DNA from: Serripes groenlandicus
Lineage: Eukaryota > Mollusca > Bivalvia > Cardiida > Cardiidae
Assembly (NCBI GenBank): GCA_031761405.1
Contig: JASEVX010000001.1
Span: 114,067,516-114,131,515, forward strand
Direction: 5' to 3'
DNA: 64,000 nucleotides
A model generated the notes under the pieces. It did no database searches, was not told the DNA's origin, and saw nothing but the letters and a program-made list of their open reading frames with translations. How positions within the stretch are numbered: position 1 is the stretch's first letter; each line of letters opens with the position of its first letter. Below, in pieces: positions 33,535-45,129 of this stretch. The position numbers were made by a program, and so were the translations under genes.

Positions 33535-33660
33535 TGTTTTATGGGAAGGTAGCCCGTTGGCTGGGTGGATTGGTGTGTGAAGTAGCGATGGGAGATGGCC
33601 ATGGAAACACAATGGACGACTGTTGCAAACGAATGTAAACTCCAATCAATCAAATTGCTA
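33535..33660 (+). repeat. SINE 3' part with AATC tail
   Basis: GGGAAGGTAGCCCGTTGGCTG, GGAAACACAATGGACGACTGTTGCAAACG, ending CTCCAATCAATCAAA. Body and tail resemble the SINE at 15011-15302. Confidence 0.45.
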
Positions 33661-33695
33661 ATATTGTTTTTTTGGCCCGTAACTTGACAATCCGA

Positions 33696-33785
33696 TTAAC
33701 TATTTCCCACTTACAGCAAATCTTCAGCATACTACTTTTAAATATATGGGCAAAAACATCGATGCTCTCCTAAAATCAAAGCACC
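33696..33785. mobile_element. MITE family A, left fragment
   Basis: TTAACTATTTCCCACTTACAGCAAATCTTCAGCATACTACTTTTAAA, then unrelated sequence. Confidence 0.45.
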
Positions 33786-34607
33786 GAAGGCACTGTAGTG
33801 GCGATCGTGTAGAAATCCTGCAAAGTAACAAGCAGTATCTCGGTGTAGGCAATGCGGTTTTCAATAAAAGTGCACTCTGGTGAGGGTAAATTTGAAAAGC
33901 TCCATCATTTGACAGTAGAACAATGTTAGTTTGCCAGAATGTTTGTCTTGGTGATATTTAAGTTACGTTTTAAATGGGTCCTAATGTGTTCAAAATATGG
34001 CCATACCAAATTTATGAAAAATCTAGATATACCTTCTTTTAAGCTCAAGAACGATGGAACTTTATTAGAAAGTTTGTCTTGGTTTTATGTAAGCTAAATG
34101 TGTGGGGTTATCACATGTTCATCACCAGGTCGCTAGGCCGTATCAAAATTAAATATTGTGTACGCTTTAGAGACCACATTTTCGAATTAAGCATGTTGAA
34201 ACCCTGTGTCAGAATATTTTTCTCAACTGATGACATCAGAGCTTTGTTCAAAATAGATTATGTCTCTTCCAAAACAGGAATCCGTCGTGCCGAGTGGTTA
34301 TTGTCGGTGATTTCAAACTGCACGTCTTGCGTTTGATCCTCAGTCACGGCCGTTATGATACCCTTGGACAATTCACATTTCAAAACCTAGAGTGTATCAC
34401 CATGATGTAACTGTAAAACCACATAAAAAAAACCACTATCAAGAACTAAGTCACTATGCAAAATTGAAGAAAAATATTGTTGACTCTCAAGGAGCTGCAT
34501 GTGGTAGGTATTGATGCAGTTATAGAGGTGAACGTAACAGGTCCAACTTGGTCATCTTTAATACACCTTTATTAATTGATGAACTTTCCCTTTGAGTTTT
34601 TATACCT
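33786..34607. other. Non-coding stretch
   Basis: An 85-codon + frame (34079-34336) has no recognised domain. Nothing else supported. Confidence 0.4.
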
Positions 34608-34890
34608 CTGCACCAGACCACCTGATAGTTCTCTTCCCATGGATAGTTTTCAAAAACAGGTTTGCTCAAGTAAGAAAGGAACATGTTAAGTGTATATTCT
34701 CATTCTTAAACCTTCCCCACATACTTGCGTTAACCAGTTTATTACTTTTGTTAGAGGGTTTAAATGTGTGAGAAGAGAAATTCCGGCACAAGCAGGTGAT
34801 GTCTGCTTCTTCTTCTCAGATGCATGGGCACCTACTGGCTTGAACTATTGAAAGCTGCTTCTTATTGACACGTAGTATAACTTTCAGTTA
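34608..34890. repeat. Dispersed repeat E, copy 1
   Basis: Aligns over nearly its whole length with 62092-62388: AGACCACCTGAT, TCTTCCCATGGAT, AAGTAAGAAAGGAACATGTTAAGTG, GTTTATTACTTTTGTTAGA, GCCTGCTTCTTCTTCTC. Class unknown; there is no coding frame. Confidence 0.75.
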
Positions 34891-35185
34891 TTTTCGATTA
34901 TATAAACTATTTTAAGAAAACATCTCAGCAATTCTGTATTACTTCTGATTGAATCAAAATATTTTCGATTTATAGTAAGATTTTACTTCAAAAAGTGTTA
35001 AATAAATTTCTTTGTACTATATTCAAAATATAATCTAAAAATAATGTAATGATTTCAGAATTACCTCCCTTTATATCAAAATTCAATTCACGCCCTTAAT
35101 ACAATGGAGGTTGTTTTGTCAACCAAACGTCGGATTGTGACCTAACGGGCACCTGCTAATACGTCACTCCGCAATGGGCGTATTC

Positions 35186-35259
35186 TTTTGTCACTATGTT
35201 TTCAATAAGCCGTCTGCTACAGAGTCGTCAGAAAGCGTCTATATGAGGGAAAGGGTTAA
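35186..35259. mobile_element. MITE family A, right-end fragment
   Basis: TTTTGTCACTATGTTTTCAATAAGCCGTCTGCTACAGAGTCGTCAGAAAGC to TATATGAGGGAAAGGGTTAA. The left half is missing. Confidence 0.72.
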
Positions 35260-35304
35260 AAGCTGCACGTTACATCACTGGATGTAGACATTGTTTAGTA
35301 AAGG

Positions 35305-35520
35305 AACTGTTCTCTATCCCGTTCTTAAACACAGACGCATTTACAGCTGACAGTTTTTTCAAACAGTTATTGAAAAGTAAAATTTGCTCATTTGAACAAT
35401 GTCTCCTTTAACCACAATGTGTCCAGCAGTTCTGTTCACCATAAGAATTTCATTTAAAGAATATGTTGCAAAGATGTTTTTAAAACAGTGTGCTGCAAAT
35501 ATGTTTGCTGTAAAGGGCGT
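35305..35520. mobile_element. MITE family A, very degenerate
   Basis: ATCCCGTTCTTAAACACAGACGC and AATTTGCTCATTTGAACAATGTCTCC retain left and central landmarks. Confidence 0.4.
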
Positions 35521-35818
35521 GTCATATTTATAACTCAAATTACTTCCATTTACAATAACATCTTTGAAAATAAAGAATCTTTGCTTTAATTTACATTGAG
35601 ATGTAATTTTGCAAAACACTGTAACTCCTTAGTGACTCATTTTGGCAGGTGATCAGCCTAGATTGACTCATGAGTTAATATACAGAAGTTCCATGATTCG
35701 TCATTATCGCAGGTATATCAATGGCATCGCTTTTCATTCCAGTCTGATACGGCAAGGAATGTTCGATATATCGTGTCAGGGAATTGTTTCATGATATTGT
35801 GGATATATAACTCATTTT

Positions 35819-36023
35819 TGACACCCTTTCCCACATGCAACAAATTCTGCAGCAAAAGACTTTGAAAACATCAGGACAAAAATATGACAAATATGACAAA
35901 TCACTGCAAGTGAAAGAATAATTATTGAAAAAAGTTGAAAACATTGTAACAAAAGCAGAAATTTCTCATTATTTTTTTCAGAAAACCGTCTGCTGCAGAA
36001 GCTTTATATGAGGAAATGGTTAA
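35819..36023. mobile_element. MITE family A copy
   Basis: ACACCCTTTCCCACATGCAACA and CTGCAGCAAAAGACTTTG on the left, GTCTGCTGCAGAAGC and TATATGAGGAAATGGTTAA on the right. Confidence 0.72.
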
Positions 36024-36254
36024 AACATTGTTTTTTTAGCGATGCCAGAAATTTGGAAATTTTACCGGTATTTACCTCCCTATATGCGATCGTAAACAAC
36101 GTTTCCGTGCGCCGTTAAGATTTAGTTTGCGATCAATGGCGATCATTGTAGTCCAATATCCATCTGCTCATTCCTGCAGTTCATACTCGGGGATGATTTT
36201 AAGCTGATCGTTTATTAACATTCCGTAAATATAAGACCAATAATGTCCAATATA

Positions 36255-36463
36255 TGAGCCGTTCCACGAGAAAACCAACATCCGCGCAGGCTAATCCGGG
36301 ACGACACATTTCGTCTAAGGGGGATAGAGGTATTGAATAATGATCCCTGAAACAGGAGGCGAAAAGCATATGTCCGGTTGATCCTGCGCGGCGTGCTTAG
36401 TCTGATCCGGGTCGAACACTTTACGCAGATACCACAATGTTGGTTTTCTCGCTGAACGGCTCA
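36255..36463 (-). mobile_element. Palindromic element family P, deleted
   Basis: Reverse orientation: CATTTCGTCTAAGGGGGATAGAGG precedes CCTGAAACAGGAGGCGAAAAG. The stretch between the left terminal repeat and the inner block is deleted, and the CAGAAAATCCACAG middle is missing too. Confidence 0.75.
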
Positions 36464-37400
36464 TATTATCAAAAATCGGGGTTGGTGATACTGGTTCGTG
36501 TGATGCAGCAGGATAAGGGTTAGACAATATATCTGTTCTCACGACAACGATTCTTGACTTGTAATAGTTATGCAATGAGTAAGAGTTAAGGCACGCCATA
36601 GGAAGTTTCACATTCTGAGAATCTCTTTTCACCGTCTATTTATATGGTTTTTGGAAGGTGATTATTTTAATAATCTTCTTCCTATGGGATTGCACAGGCT
36701 GATGGAATATGCCCAACAACACACATCCTCTCTATAAACTATATGATCTTTTCATACATACGCTACTCAATATAGTTCGCAAAAATCAATGTAAACTCAT
36801 ACTTAAAGTGTTTTCATTTACAACCAGTTTGATGTAGACACTGGTTTGTTTTTTTAAATAAATTTTATTTTGAGAAATACAAATGATTCTGCAGTAAACA
36901 GTATCTTATGAATATTCCTACGCCGCACGCTTTCTTTTGTAAACAACACCGATACGCAGTAAACGAACTAGGTCAATTCGAGGACTGACCTATCGTCGAA
37001 TTATTACACCCAATGAATGAAATCAAAACGTAATATAATTCCAATGTGGACTAGATTGTTTTCAATATGTACAAATACTTTTTATTTAATTGAATAGTAT
37101 AACACTGTAGAATTGACACGAACTTACTTTTAACAACGCTTCATAACATCATATGGTAGCCGGTGATTTCGACCCCAAATATTTTAGACCCCAGTGTCGT
37201 AAGTGATTTCGATCCCACTTTTATTTTACCCTATTAACAGTCATGTTTAAATAATAAAAAATTTGATTGGCTATTTAATTATCTTTAAATAATGATTAAA
37301 TAAACGATCTTGATGTGTTATAAATAGTTGAGGATGACTTTGAAAACTAATCAGATACCACACCAATTATTCTATGAATTTAAAACATTAGGGTAAAACA
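36464..37400. other. Non-coding stretch
   Basis: AT-rich. No gene or full repeat recognised. Confidence 0.4.
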
Positions 37401-37599
37401 AGTATTCACGAATATTAATTCTAAAAACATATCAAATAAAAGTGATTCTTCAATGAAGTAGAAAACATTGGGGAAAAACAAGGCATTGATCATCCCTTTT
37501 CCACCTTTTTTTCAAACATGTGCTGCAGATTAAAAAACAAAGTATACAATAAAAACATGATACGACTTTGAAAAACTTATCAGAAATCACAACAATTAT

Positions 37600-38990
37600 T
37601 CAGTGAAGTTGAAAACATCGGGCAAAACGAGTTTTCACTAATACATAGGCCGTACACTTTGAAAACATCGTGTCGGGATAACAGTGTGGTAAAAGGAGAA
37701 ATGTACATACATGATGAGAAAGGGGGAACTTTAACAGGCTGTATACTTTGAAAACATCGTGACATGATAACCTTGTGGTAATTGGAGAAATGTGGACACA
37801 TGTACATACAGGGTGAGAAACGGGGAACTTTTGCATGGTATGTAGGCCGTATACTTTGAAAACATCGTGACATGATAACATTGTGGTAATTGGAGAAATG
37901 TGTACATACATGGGGAGAAATGGGAACCATTTACAGGATACATTTGTACTCTGTACAAGATTTACATGATGGGTAGGCCGTATACAATGAAAACACTGTG
38001 ACAGGATAACAGTGTGATAAAGGAGAAATGTACAAACATAGAGAGAAGTCGGGACATTTACATAATATGTAGGCCGTGGTAACTTCCCATTTCGTCTAAT
38101 CCCATTTGGTCTACTGATTTTTGTCCCATTTGGTCTACACCCTAATTCCCATTTCGTCTACTGTTCATAACATGAATATGCAAAGCTTTATTTCTATGGA
38201 GCTTGCTAATTTATCTGACATTGACATTAAAGCATTTTAGCATTTATGCCTCCTAAAATAACACATATTATCTTTAATTATCTTTCACACCTGAATGGTG
38301 TGAAAACTTACTTTTGAGGGTCTCAACATAATGTAGACTAGGACTGGCTGCTGCAGTTTATACTGAACTGACAGGTAGTCTGATTCTACATTAAAGATAA
38401 GATGATCTTAGTTTACACTGTTTGCAGTGTTTGAATGCCATCTCATTATTAACCCACATATTTTTAACAAAAGATGTTTGTCTTATTGAATAAGTGTGTA
38501 AGGGGCTGTCTGTCAACTTAAATATAAGTGAAGACGAAATGACACTGGGGTCCAAACTGGGTGTATACCAAATGGGACAAAGTGCAAAAAGTGTAGACCA
38601 AATGGGACAAAGTGCAAAAAGTGTAGACCAAATGGGAATAAACCGTAGTCCGTAAACTTTGAAAACATCGTGACAGGATAAAATTGTGGTCAAAGGAGGA
38701 ATGCACATACATGGTGAGAAATTGGAAACTTTTACATGATGGGTAGGCCGTATACTTTGAAAACATCGTGACAGGATAACATTGTTGTAATAGGAGAAAT
38801 GTACAAACAAGGGGATAAATTGGGACATGTACATGATATGTAGGCGGGCACAGTAGGCCGTATATGTGGTAAAAGGAGAAATGTGGACATATGTACATAC
38901 AGGGTGAAAAATGGGGAACTTTTACATGATATGTAGGCCGTATACTATGAAAACATCGTGACAGGATAACATTGTGGTAAAAGGAGAATT
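37600..38990 (-). repeat. Tandem array derived from MITE family A, split by another element
   Basis: Units of about 90-130 bp with TAGGCCGTATACTTTGAAAACATCGTGACA, then GATAACATTGTGGTAAAAGG and AGAAATGTACATACA repeat near 37650, 37740, 37845, 37975, then again near 38650, 38747 and 38935. The CTTTGAAAACAT and ACATTGTGG-AAAAGGAGAAAT blocks are recognisably the left interior of MITE A. The array is interrupted by the element at about 38085-38638. The overlapping - strand frames (peptides with the recurring CHDVFKVY) are artefacts of this repeat. Confidence 0.75.
38085..38638. mobile_element. Element F with CCCATTTGGTCTAC terminal repeats
   Basis: The left end has CCCATTTCGTCTAATCCC then two CCCATTTGGTCTAC copies. 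The right end has the complement three times (ACCAAATGGGACAAAGTGCA period). About 550 bp lies between tandem-array sequences, so it was inserted into the array. The interior has no coding frame; GTCAGTTCAGTATA-like inverted segments are present. Confidence 0.7.
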
Positions 38991-39357
38991 AGGCAAGGTT
39001 TCATCTTTTAATCGTTTGTATGTATCAGGTGTTAATAATAAAGTTTTACATGTTTATATTAATTGCTTAATTCATCTCAATTAACAATAAGTTTCTTTAA
39101 CTTTCTTTATTGCTTTAAATGTTATATACGATTAATTTCAGCGCAATTAACAATTATCTAATAGTAGTGTAAACAACAATTAAATTAACTATCGATTACA
39201 ATAGACGTATTCATTAGGTATTTTAATACAATTATTACACCAACAATAACATTCATCAAGAACAACAAAATCGTACGTTTGCATGACCGAACTCTCCGTG
39301 TTTAACCCTTTACATGATAGAATACACAAATTAAAGGGATATAAATTCATCAAATGT

Positions 39358-39640
39358 TGATTGATTGGGGTTTAATGCCGCTTTTAACATTATTCTCAGT
39401 CATATCACGGCGGTCACCTACTCATGCGTTTCCTGATGTTTTCACACTAGAACTCCACACAACAACCTCCCAAGCAACTGGCTGCTTTTACGTATAGACT
39501 TAGCCCATGTGTGGAAGACGAATGATGTATTGACTTGTGTCAAACGACGGAAAAAAGTGATCCGAGCCGCGATTTGACTCACAGCCACTGGATTGACAGC
39601 CCGCGACGCTACCAACAGAGCTTCCGGGACTCGACTAGGA
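39358..39640 (-). repeat. tRNA-derived SINE with AATC tail
   Basis: Reading on the - strand: the head has GGAAGCTCTGTTGGTAGCGTCGCGGGCTGTCAATCCAGTGGCTGTGAGTCAAATC, the body CCAGTTGCTTGGGAGGTTGTTGTGTGGAG, and the 3' end GGCATTAAACCCCAATCAATCA. A close relative of the copies at 15011 and 61268. Confidence 0.75.
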
Positions 39641-40525
39641 TACATTTAAAAAACTTTTCTAAAAAAAATATAACAATTACTCAAAACCACTTATTCCTCC
39701 TTTTTACACAATGTGTCGACCCTCTTCCAAAAATATTTTTTCAATATTCTGGATACCACACTATAAATTTACAACCATTTTACAACGCCTTGCAACTTTA
39801 TTTCAAACATTTTCACTGACAGAAATTATCCATAGTTTTGTCTATATATTTTCCAATATGCCACTTCTCGTCTCTTTTCACCTCTGTATTCTCCCGGTTT
39901 CAAAATCCCAAGCATCCTTAAGTATTCAAGTAAAATATGTTTCATATATATGTACAGTTATAACTGAAACGATGCTGTAAAGGTCGCAAACTATCAACTA
40001 ATCAATAAATCAATCAACTAATTGGAGTTCCTACCGAGTTGAATCAACGTTTAGATACAGATACAAAATAGGTCAATAGCTGTTAAAGACCTACATTCCA
40101 CGAGAGACTTAAGTAGGACACTTTTTAATAGAAAATAATTTCTTGAGTATTCGACGTTTTGCTGAACGTTTAGTAGATTCAGATGTTTAATACACATTAA
40201 AATAGTAACTTATGGGATTTCATATCGGTGAAGTATTTATCTTAATGTCTAGTATTTATTATCATGTTATATTGTGTAACCCCAGGCTAAGAAAAGCTCC
40301 ATTTATGGAATACCCCTGACATTTTCATTCATATTAGAAAGTTATTCTTATTTGTAATTCACATTGTCTAGTGAAGTTGTTGCTTTTCTTGAAGTCCTTC
40401 TTGATCAAAGACAGTTAAACGTTTTAACCAGTGGCCAGATTTTTGTATATATTTATTGTTGTTTTTTTAAAACATTTTTGTATTGTTAGCATGTGGTTAA
40501 AAGAACAAGCATTAGCTATGGACAA
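39641..40525. other. Non-coding stretch
   Basis: Two overlapping frames under 95 codons (39535-39819 and 39711-39980) have no recognised domain. (AATC)n-like bases near 40000-40020 hint at another SINE tail. Confidence 0.35.
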
Positions 40526-40705
40526 TGAATGAATGTATATTGTTTTATGGCGCATCGACAGCTAAGGTCATTTAGAGCGCTTGATTATTATTCATGATCC
40601 CTGGGTAATCAACCCAGTACTAGGCTATAAAATGTGCCTTGCCCAAGAACACTCCACCATGACCGTAGTGCCTCAACCGGGGATCGAACCCGGGACCCGC
40701 ATTTT
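40526..40705 (-). repeat. tRNA-derived SINE, 5' part with B box
   Basis: On the - strand GGGTCCCGGGTTCGATCCCCGGTTGAGG contains a perfect B box. It is followed by GGCAAGGCACATTTTATAGCCTAGTACTGGGTTGATTACCCAGGGATCATGAATAA, also present at 60525-60580. Confidence 0.65.
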
Positions 40706-41349
40706 TAAGATTTAATTTCTTTGTTTCATTTATTCCCCTTTCGTTCCTATCCACACATCGTAGCCATGATATGTGCGTAACTTGCATAAATTTCATTATC
40801 CCATCTGCACCTGGTTGACATAATCTTAAATCACCTTCCATTAGTACTTTCAGTACTTTGATTCTATCTACAGTCGAACCTGTGCTAAAGACCACCTATT
40901 AATAGCAATTAACTAGTCTATAGCGGCCATACTTTTAGTTTTCCAGATCCTCATTTTCTGTATAAATGACCCAGCAATCAAAGACCAGATTGTTACCTTT
41001 CCATGGGTGGTCTTTAAACACATGCTTGACTGAACATATATGTATGCCAAATTTGTAGACCACGTAAATTGCCAAAAACAGAACGCTGTGCCGTTAATTA
41101 CCAATAAAATATTGATTTGGACTTAAATGTGTGATGTAAGCTTCACTCATAGACTGGGATATGAGCCATGTTAGGGTCTTATCGCAAATTCGTTACGAGA
41201 TCTCATAACGGTAAATTGATATTTAACGAATGGGCCTACACATCTAGTTTATTGTCAGAAGATACATCTCGGACTGAATTACTGATAGACGGAAGATGAA
41301 GGCTCCGAGAAGACTGTGCAAAGGTCGATGGGTCAAAGTTTCAGATATA

Positions 41350-41606
41350 TGAGCCGGAGAAAACCAACATTATGACCTCTGCATAATGTGTCGACCCAGA
41401 TCAGCCTTCGCAGTCCGCGCAGACTGATCCGGGTCGACACATTCCGTCTCAGGGGGATAGAGGTATAGAGTAATGATTCCTGAAACTGAAAATCCACAGG
41501 AGGCGAAAAGTGTCTATCCGGGTAAGCCTGCGCGACATGCTTAGGCTGATCCGGATCGATACTTTACGCAGAGTCCACAATGTTGGTTTTCTCTCGGGAC
41601 GGCTCA
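41350..41606 (-). mobile_element. Palindromic element family P
   Basis: Reverse orientation: CATTCCGTCTCAGGGGGATAGAGG comes before CTGAAACTGAAAATCCACAGGAGG. Ends TGAGCCGGAGAAAACCAACA and TGTTGGTTTTCTCTCGGGACGGCTCA. Confidence 0.82.
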
Positions 41607-43101
41607 ATTATGAGCCCGTACATACAAGCAAAGGTTCAATTTAGTTTTTATGAACAGTATGTTGCCAGATCAGACAGTCCTTCCGCACAGTCTGATCATT
41701 CGCTTCAGTTATCACATATTGCATTCAAAAGCTTGTTAAACGATTCCGTCATTTTGTGTAGATTCTGATAACACTGAGGAGGTAGACTAGATAATCTGAA
41801 CCTACACTGTTCAGAAATGCCAACCTGTACCTTTTCTCTTGCACTGGCTCATATATTGTGAAATTAGGTAGTTCCTATCTGGAGAAACAGGATTCACTCA
41901 GTATCGTTGGTGTAAATAAGCCTCATCAGATTAAAAAGGCTAAACAAAGTTTTCTTCACTGTCCATTATAAAACAAAACCGAAAACTATACTAAAAAACG
42001 GATTTCTGTTATTGCCAGTGTATTCATATGATTGAGAAATGCTTAGCGATTGAGGAAACTGTTGATTCCCTGATTTAGCATCACTTAAAGTTGAATTGGC
42101 TTCAGACTGAAATATTGACCGAGATAACTTGCAAAATAGCATATACACTGTGCACTGACGGGGTGGGTCACACCAGACAAAGCGTACACCCACAATAGAC
42201 ATAATACATTTATAAATTGTATTCATGCTTAGGATACACATTTTGACTAAAGCATGCGATAACCATTAATAGTTGATCATCTACATCAAACATTGTACCA
42301 AACACAGAAACATTTTAAACAACGTATTACTCATAATCATATTCTACTAAGATAGATTTAATAAACTTTTAAAAATACAAAGTAAACCTATACAAATCTG
42401 AAATTTATAAAAATGTATTCCACAAAATCATATTTCTTAAAAAGATACATTTAATTAACGAATGGTGAAAATACCTTTGGACTAATTAGTTTAACATGCT
42501 GGGCGAGTTGTCTTAGGGCGCGTTTGATTCGGTGCCAGTTGTCTTAGGTTTGGCTGACTTGTCTTTCTGGATACCGGCCACATCACATAAGGGTTTTGCC
42601 TGACTTTTGACGCACACATACTTTACACGACATTCTACCCACGCACTTGGTTACCTCTCAACGTAGATTGCTTGAGTCCATTGGATGCTTCCCGTTGTTT
42701 TTAATCGTCACCTTCGCGACACAAGGATGGTACGGGTTACAAATTAATTATTGTAGTTTGTATAAAAGAAACCACCTGGGTGGTGTTATAGGAAAAACAA
42801 CCTTAACTTAGTTGTTACACGTGCGGCAAAAATACCTGCCATGCTGAAGAATCAAAATATAAATCTTTTAACAGAATGTAATTAATCCTTCTATGACTAG
42901 TGAGCTCACAGTGCAGAGAGTTTGTTAAGACTGTGCAGTTGCATTGCCTGATCTGGAAATACACTTGCTTAAACTGCCTTAGAGGTTTTTTTTGCAGGAC
43001 GCCGCTCAATTTTAAATAAAGAACTAACACACATGTCATTGTTGTTATATTCACTGCATGTGACTGGTTGTAAAACGTCACTAAACCTTAACGATTCCAT
43101 A
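41607..43101. other. Non-coding stretch
   Basis: At 42505-42570, GGCGAGTTGTCTTAGG...GCCAGTTGTCTTAGGTTTGGCTGACTTGTC is similar to 52436-52510 and is a small dispersed repeat. No gene recognised. Confidence 0.45.
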
Positions 43102-43364
43102 TGAGCCGTTCCAAGAAAAAAATCAACACTGTGGACTCTGCGTAAAGTATCGACCCGGGTCAGCCTAAGCATGCCGCGCAGGCTAACCCGGACATTCACT
43201 TTTCGCCTTCTGTGGATTTTCTGTTTCAGGAATCATTGCTCTAAACTTCTATCCCCCTGAGACTGAGAATGTGTCGGCCCGGATTAGCCTGCGCGGACTG
43301 CGCATGCTGGTCTGGGTCGATACATTACTCAAGGTCCATGTTGGTTTTCTCGTGGAAGGGCTCA
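43102..43364 (+). mobile_element. Palindromic element family P
   Basis: Ends TGAGCCGTTCCAAGAAAAAA and GTTGGTTTTCTCGTGGAAGGGCTCA. The middle CTGTGGATTTTCTGTTTCAG is intact. Confidence 0.82.
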
Positions 43365-43945
43365 TATATATCAACTATAAAACAGGGAACATATTTCGAT
43401 ATCCTTACAAATCGCAGTTTCTTTCATCCTTCCATAATAGTATTTACAGAAAACAATATTATTCATGTGTTGAATTTAAGCTATTATAGCAATATCTAGG
43501 TAGTTACTGAGGAATTGGTTGGTTGTTTTAAACTGCGTGATTTAAAGCTTTACAGATGATATATAGCTTAAGCCTATTGGACTAATTGGACATTTCCGTG
43601 ACTGTTTGAAACCCGAGTAAACCCTGAAATAAATATTTTTGTTTTTGAAATAGATCTTGATTTAATGACAATACGGTATTGACATTATTCGTAGTTTTAA
43701 TGCAATTTGTTATCGGTTTAAATTAGTCTTTTATTACAAACTCATTGTGTTAACGTCACAATTGAAACTAAAAAATGAAGACAAATGACAACAATGTCAA
43801 GAATTAAGTTCAAAGAATATAATTAGTGTTATCGTACAAATTGTCTACTGCAATTATTTACATGGTTTTAAGAGTTTAAATTTATACGTCTATAGTTCGA
43901 AAGTGGTATTATGATTCATATCAAATGCAGTGATGTATTCTGGGA

Positions 43946-44998
43946 ATGCCGAGCCGCCAATTGGATCTGGAAAATTATCCCGTTCATAATGTTGTTTCTT
44001 GGGTCATTAATATTTTCACCGTTCTCGTGTTGTCGAGACGGACACTGAGACGCTATTCCACATCAGTGTTCTGGTTGGTACTGGCTATCTCTGACACTCT
44101 GACCTTATGGTCTGTTCTGTTGGAAAGTACCCTGAAATACGGATATGACGTCATTTTAATAAACATGACGTCATTTCAGTGTAAGACAGCGGGTTGGGTT
44201 GCGTATTCTTTTGGAGCATATTCGACAATAACGAATTTGACGGTGGAGCGAGTTATTATGACGAAGTTCCCTGTTTGGGCAAAGGTACATATAAAACCTA
44301 AAGTAGCGTTGATTACATCAATGATAACATTTTTCCTGGTCCAAGGTGCAACTGCCCATTTGCTTTATGGCCACAAACTCATAACATACAGAGACCCTGG
44401 AAGAAGCAACATGACTACAGCAGCTGTACGAATGTGTTACATGGTAACTCCCGAATACGAACAATTCTTCTTCACAACTTGGAACCAGATTGTCCTGTTG
44501 GCCTTCAATGTGGCACCAATGGGCATCATAATCACAGGCCATTGTATAATCGGAACATCTCTGTTATTAAAACGAAGGCGACTCATTCCACAGAACACTA
44601 TTATCAATCAAGTGGCGAGGAGAGATATGGCTATAACAAAAACATTGTTCGCAATCGCCTTCTATTTCGTAGTGTGTACAACTCCGTTCTGTTTATATTT
44701 TGCTCTCACTGATTCCGAATTGGACAACCCTAACAGTCATGCAGCTGTCATCGACAAGCTCGCGCTTACCGTTGTTTACATGCTATTATTCACTAATTTC
44801 ACCTTTAACTTTTACTTGTATGTTTGCAGAGCTACCATCTTTAGAAAAGAGTGGAAACAAATGGTTCAGGTCTGGAAGAATATGTTCAGAAGGTTGGGTG
44901 GCATATGGCGGTTTAATGCAAACGTCATCATGCCACTACAGCCAGGAACAACAACTCGAGTATCGACAGTCAATTCACAAACAACTGAACAGATGTAA
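43946..44998 (+). CDS. Class A (rhodopsin-like) G protein-coupled receptor, peptide-receptor type
   Basis: An intact 350-residue, single-exon seven-helix receptor at the plasma membrane. Helices: TM1 about 15-30, TM2 40-60 with the conserved Asp50 (LAISD), TM3 80-101, TM4 118-139, TM5 180-206 with Pro191, TM6 230-253, TM7 272-293. Cys79 and Cys164 can form the usual TM3 to extracellular-loop-2 disulfide. The DRY motif is Glu101-Arg102-Val103, CWxP is CTTP (244-247) and NPxxY is NFYLY (288-292). These variants recall invertebrate FMRFamide/neuropeptide-receptor-like families; ligand unknown. N73 and N155 are glycosylation sequons. The start ATG is preceded by an in-frame TGA at 43931. The N-terminus is only about 14 residues and TM1 is short, lacking the usual GN pair (Ile-Asn instead), so an unseen upstream exon is possible but not evident. 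A possible polyadenylation signal AATAAA lies at 45106. Confidence 0.88.
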   Translation: MPSRQLDLENYPVHNVVSWVINIFTVLVLSRRTLRRYSTSVFWLVLAISDTLTLWSVLLESTLKYGYDVILINMTSFQCKTAGWVAYSFGAYSTITNLTVERVIMTKFPVWAKVHIKPKVALITSMITFFLVQGATAHLLYGHKLITYRDPGRSNMTTAAVRMCYMVTPEYEQFFFTTWNQIVLLAFNVAPMGIIITGHCIIGTSLLLKRRRLIPQNTIINQVARRDMAITKTLFAIAFYFVVCTTPFCLYFALTDSELDNPNSHAAVIDKLALTVVYMLLFTNFTFNFYLYVCRATIFRKEWKQMVQVWKNMFRRLGGIWRFNANVIMPLQPGTTTRVSTVNSQTTEQM

Positions 44999-45105
44999 TG
45001 TTGAATGTCAAAGGAAAGCTTGAGTTTCGGAATATATACATGCACATGCATTTTCGAAGAAAAAACTACTTTTAGAAAACAGTGACAACAATACTTCATG
45101 GAAGA

Positions 45106-45111
45106 AATAAA
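45106..45111 (+). promoter_or_regulatory. Possible polyadenylation signal of the GPCR
   Basis: AATAAA about 108 bases after the stop codon; a second AATAAA lies at about 45624. Which is used cannot be decided from sequence. Confidence 0.35.
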
Positions 45112-45129
45112 TTTAAAAAAAGATAAATC

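Noticed and set aside
37580..38898. Overlapping - strand frames with repeated CHDVFKVY-like peptides
   Set aside because: They translate the MITE-derived tandem array; the frame changes between units.
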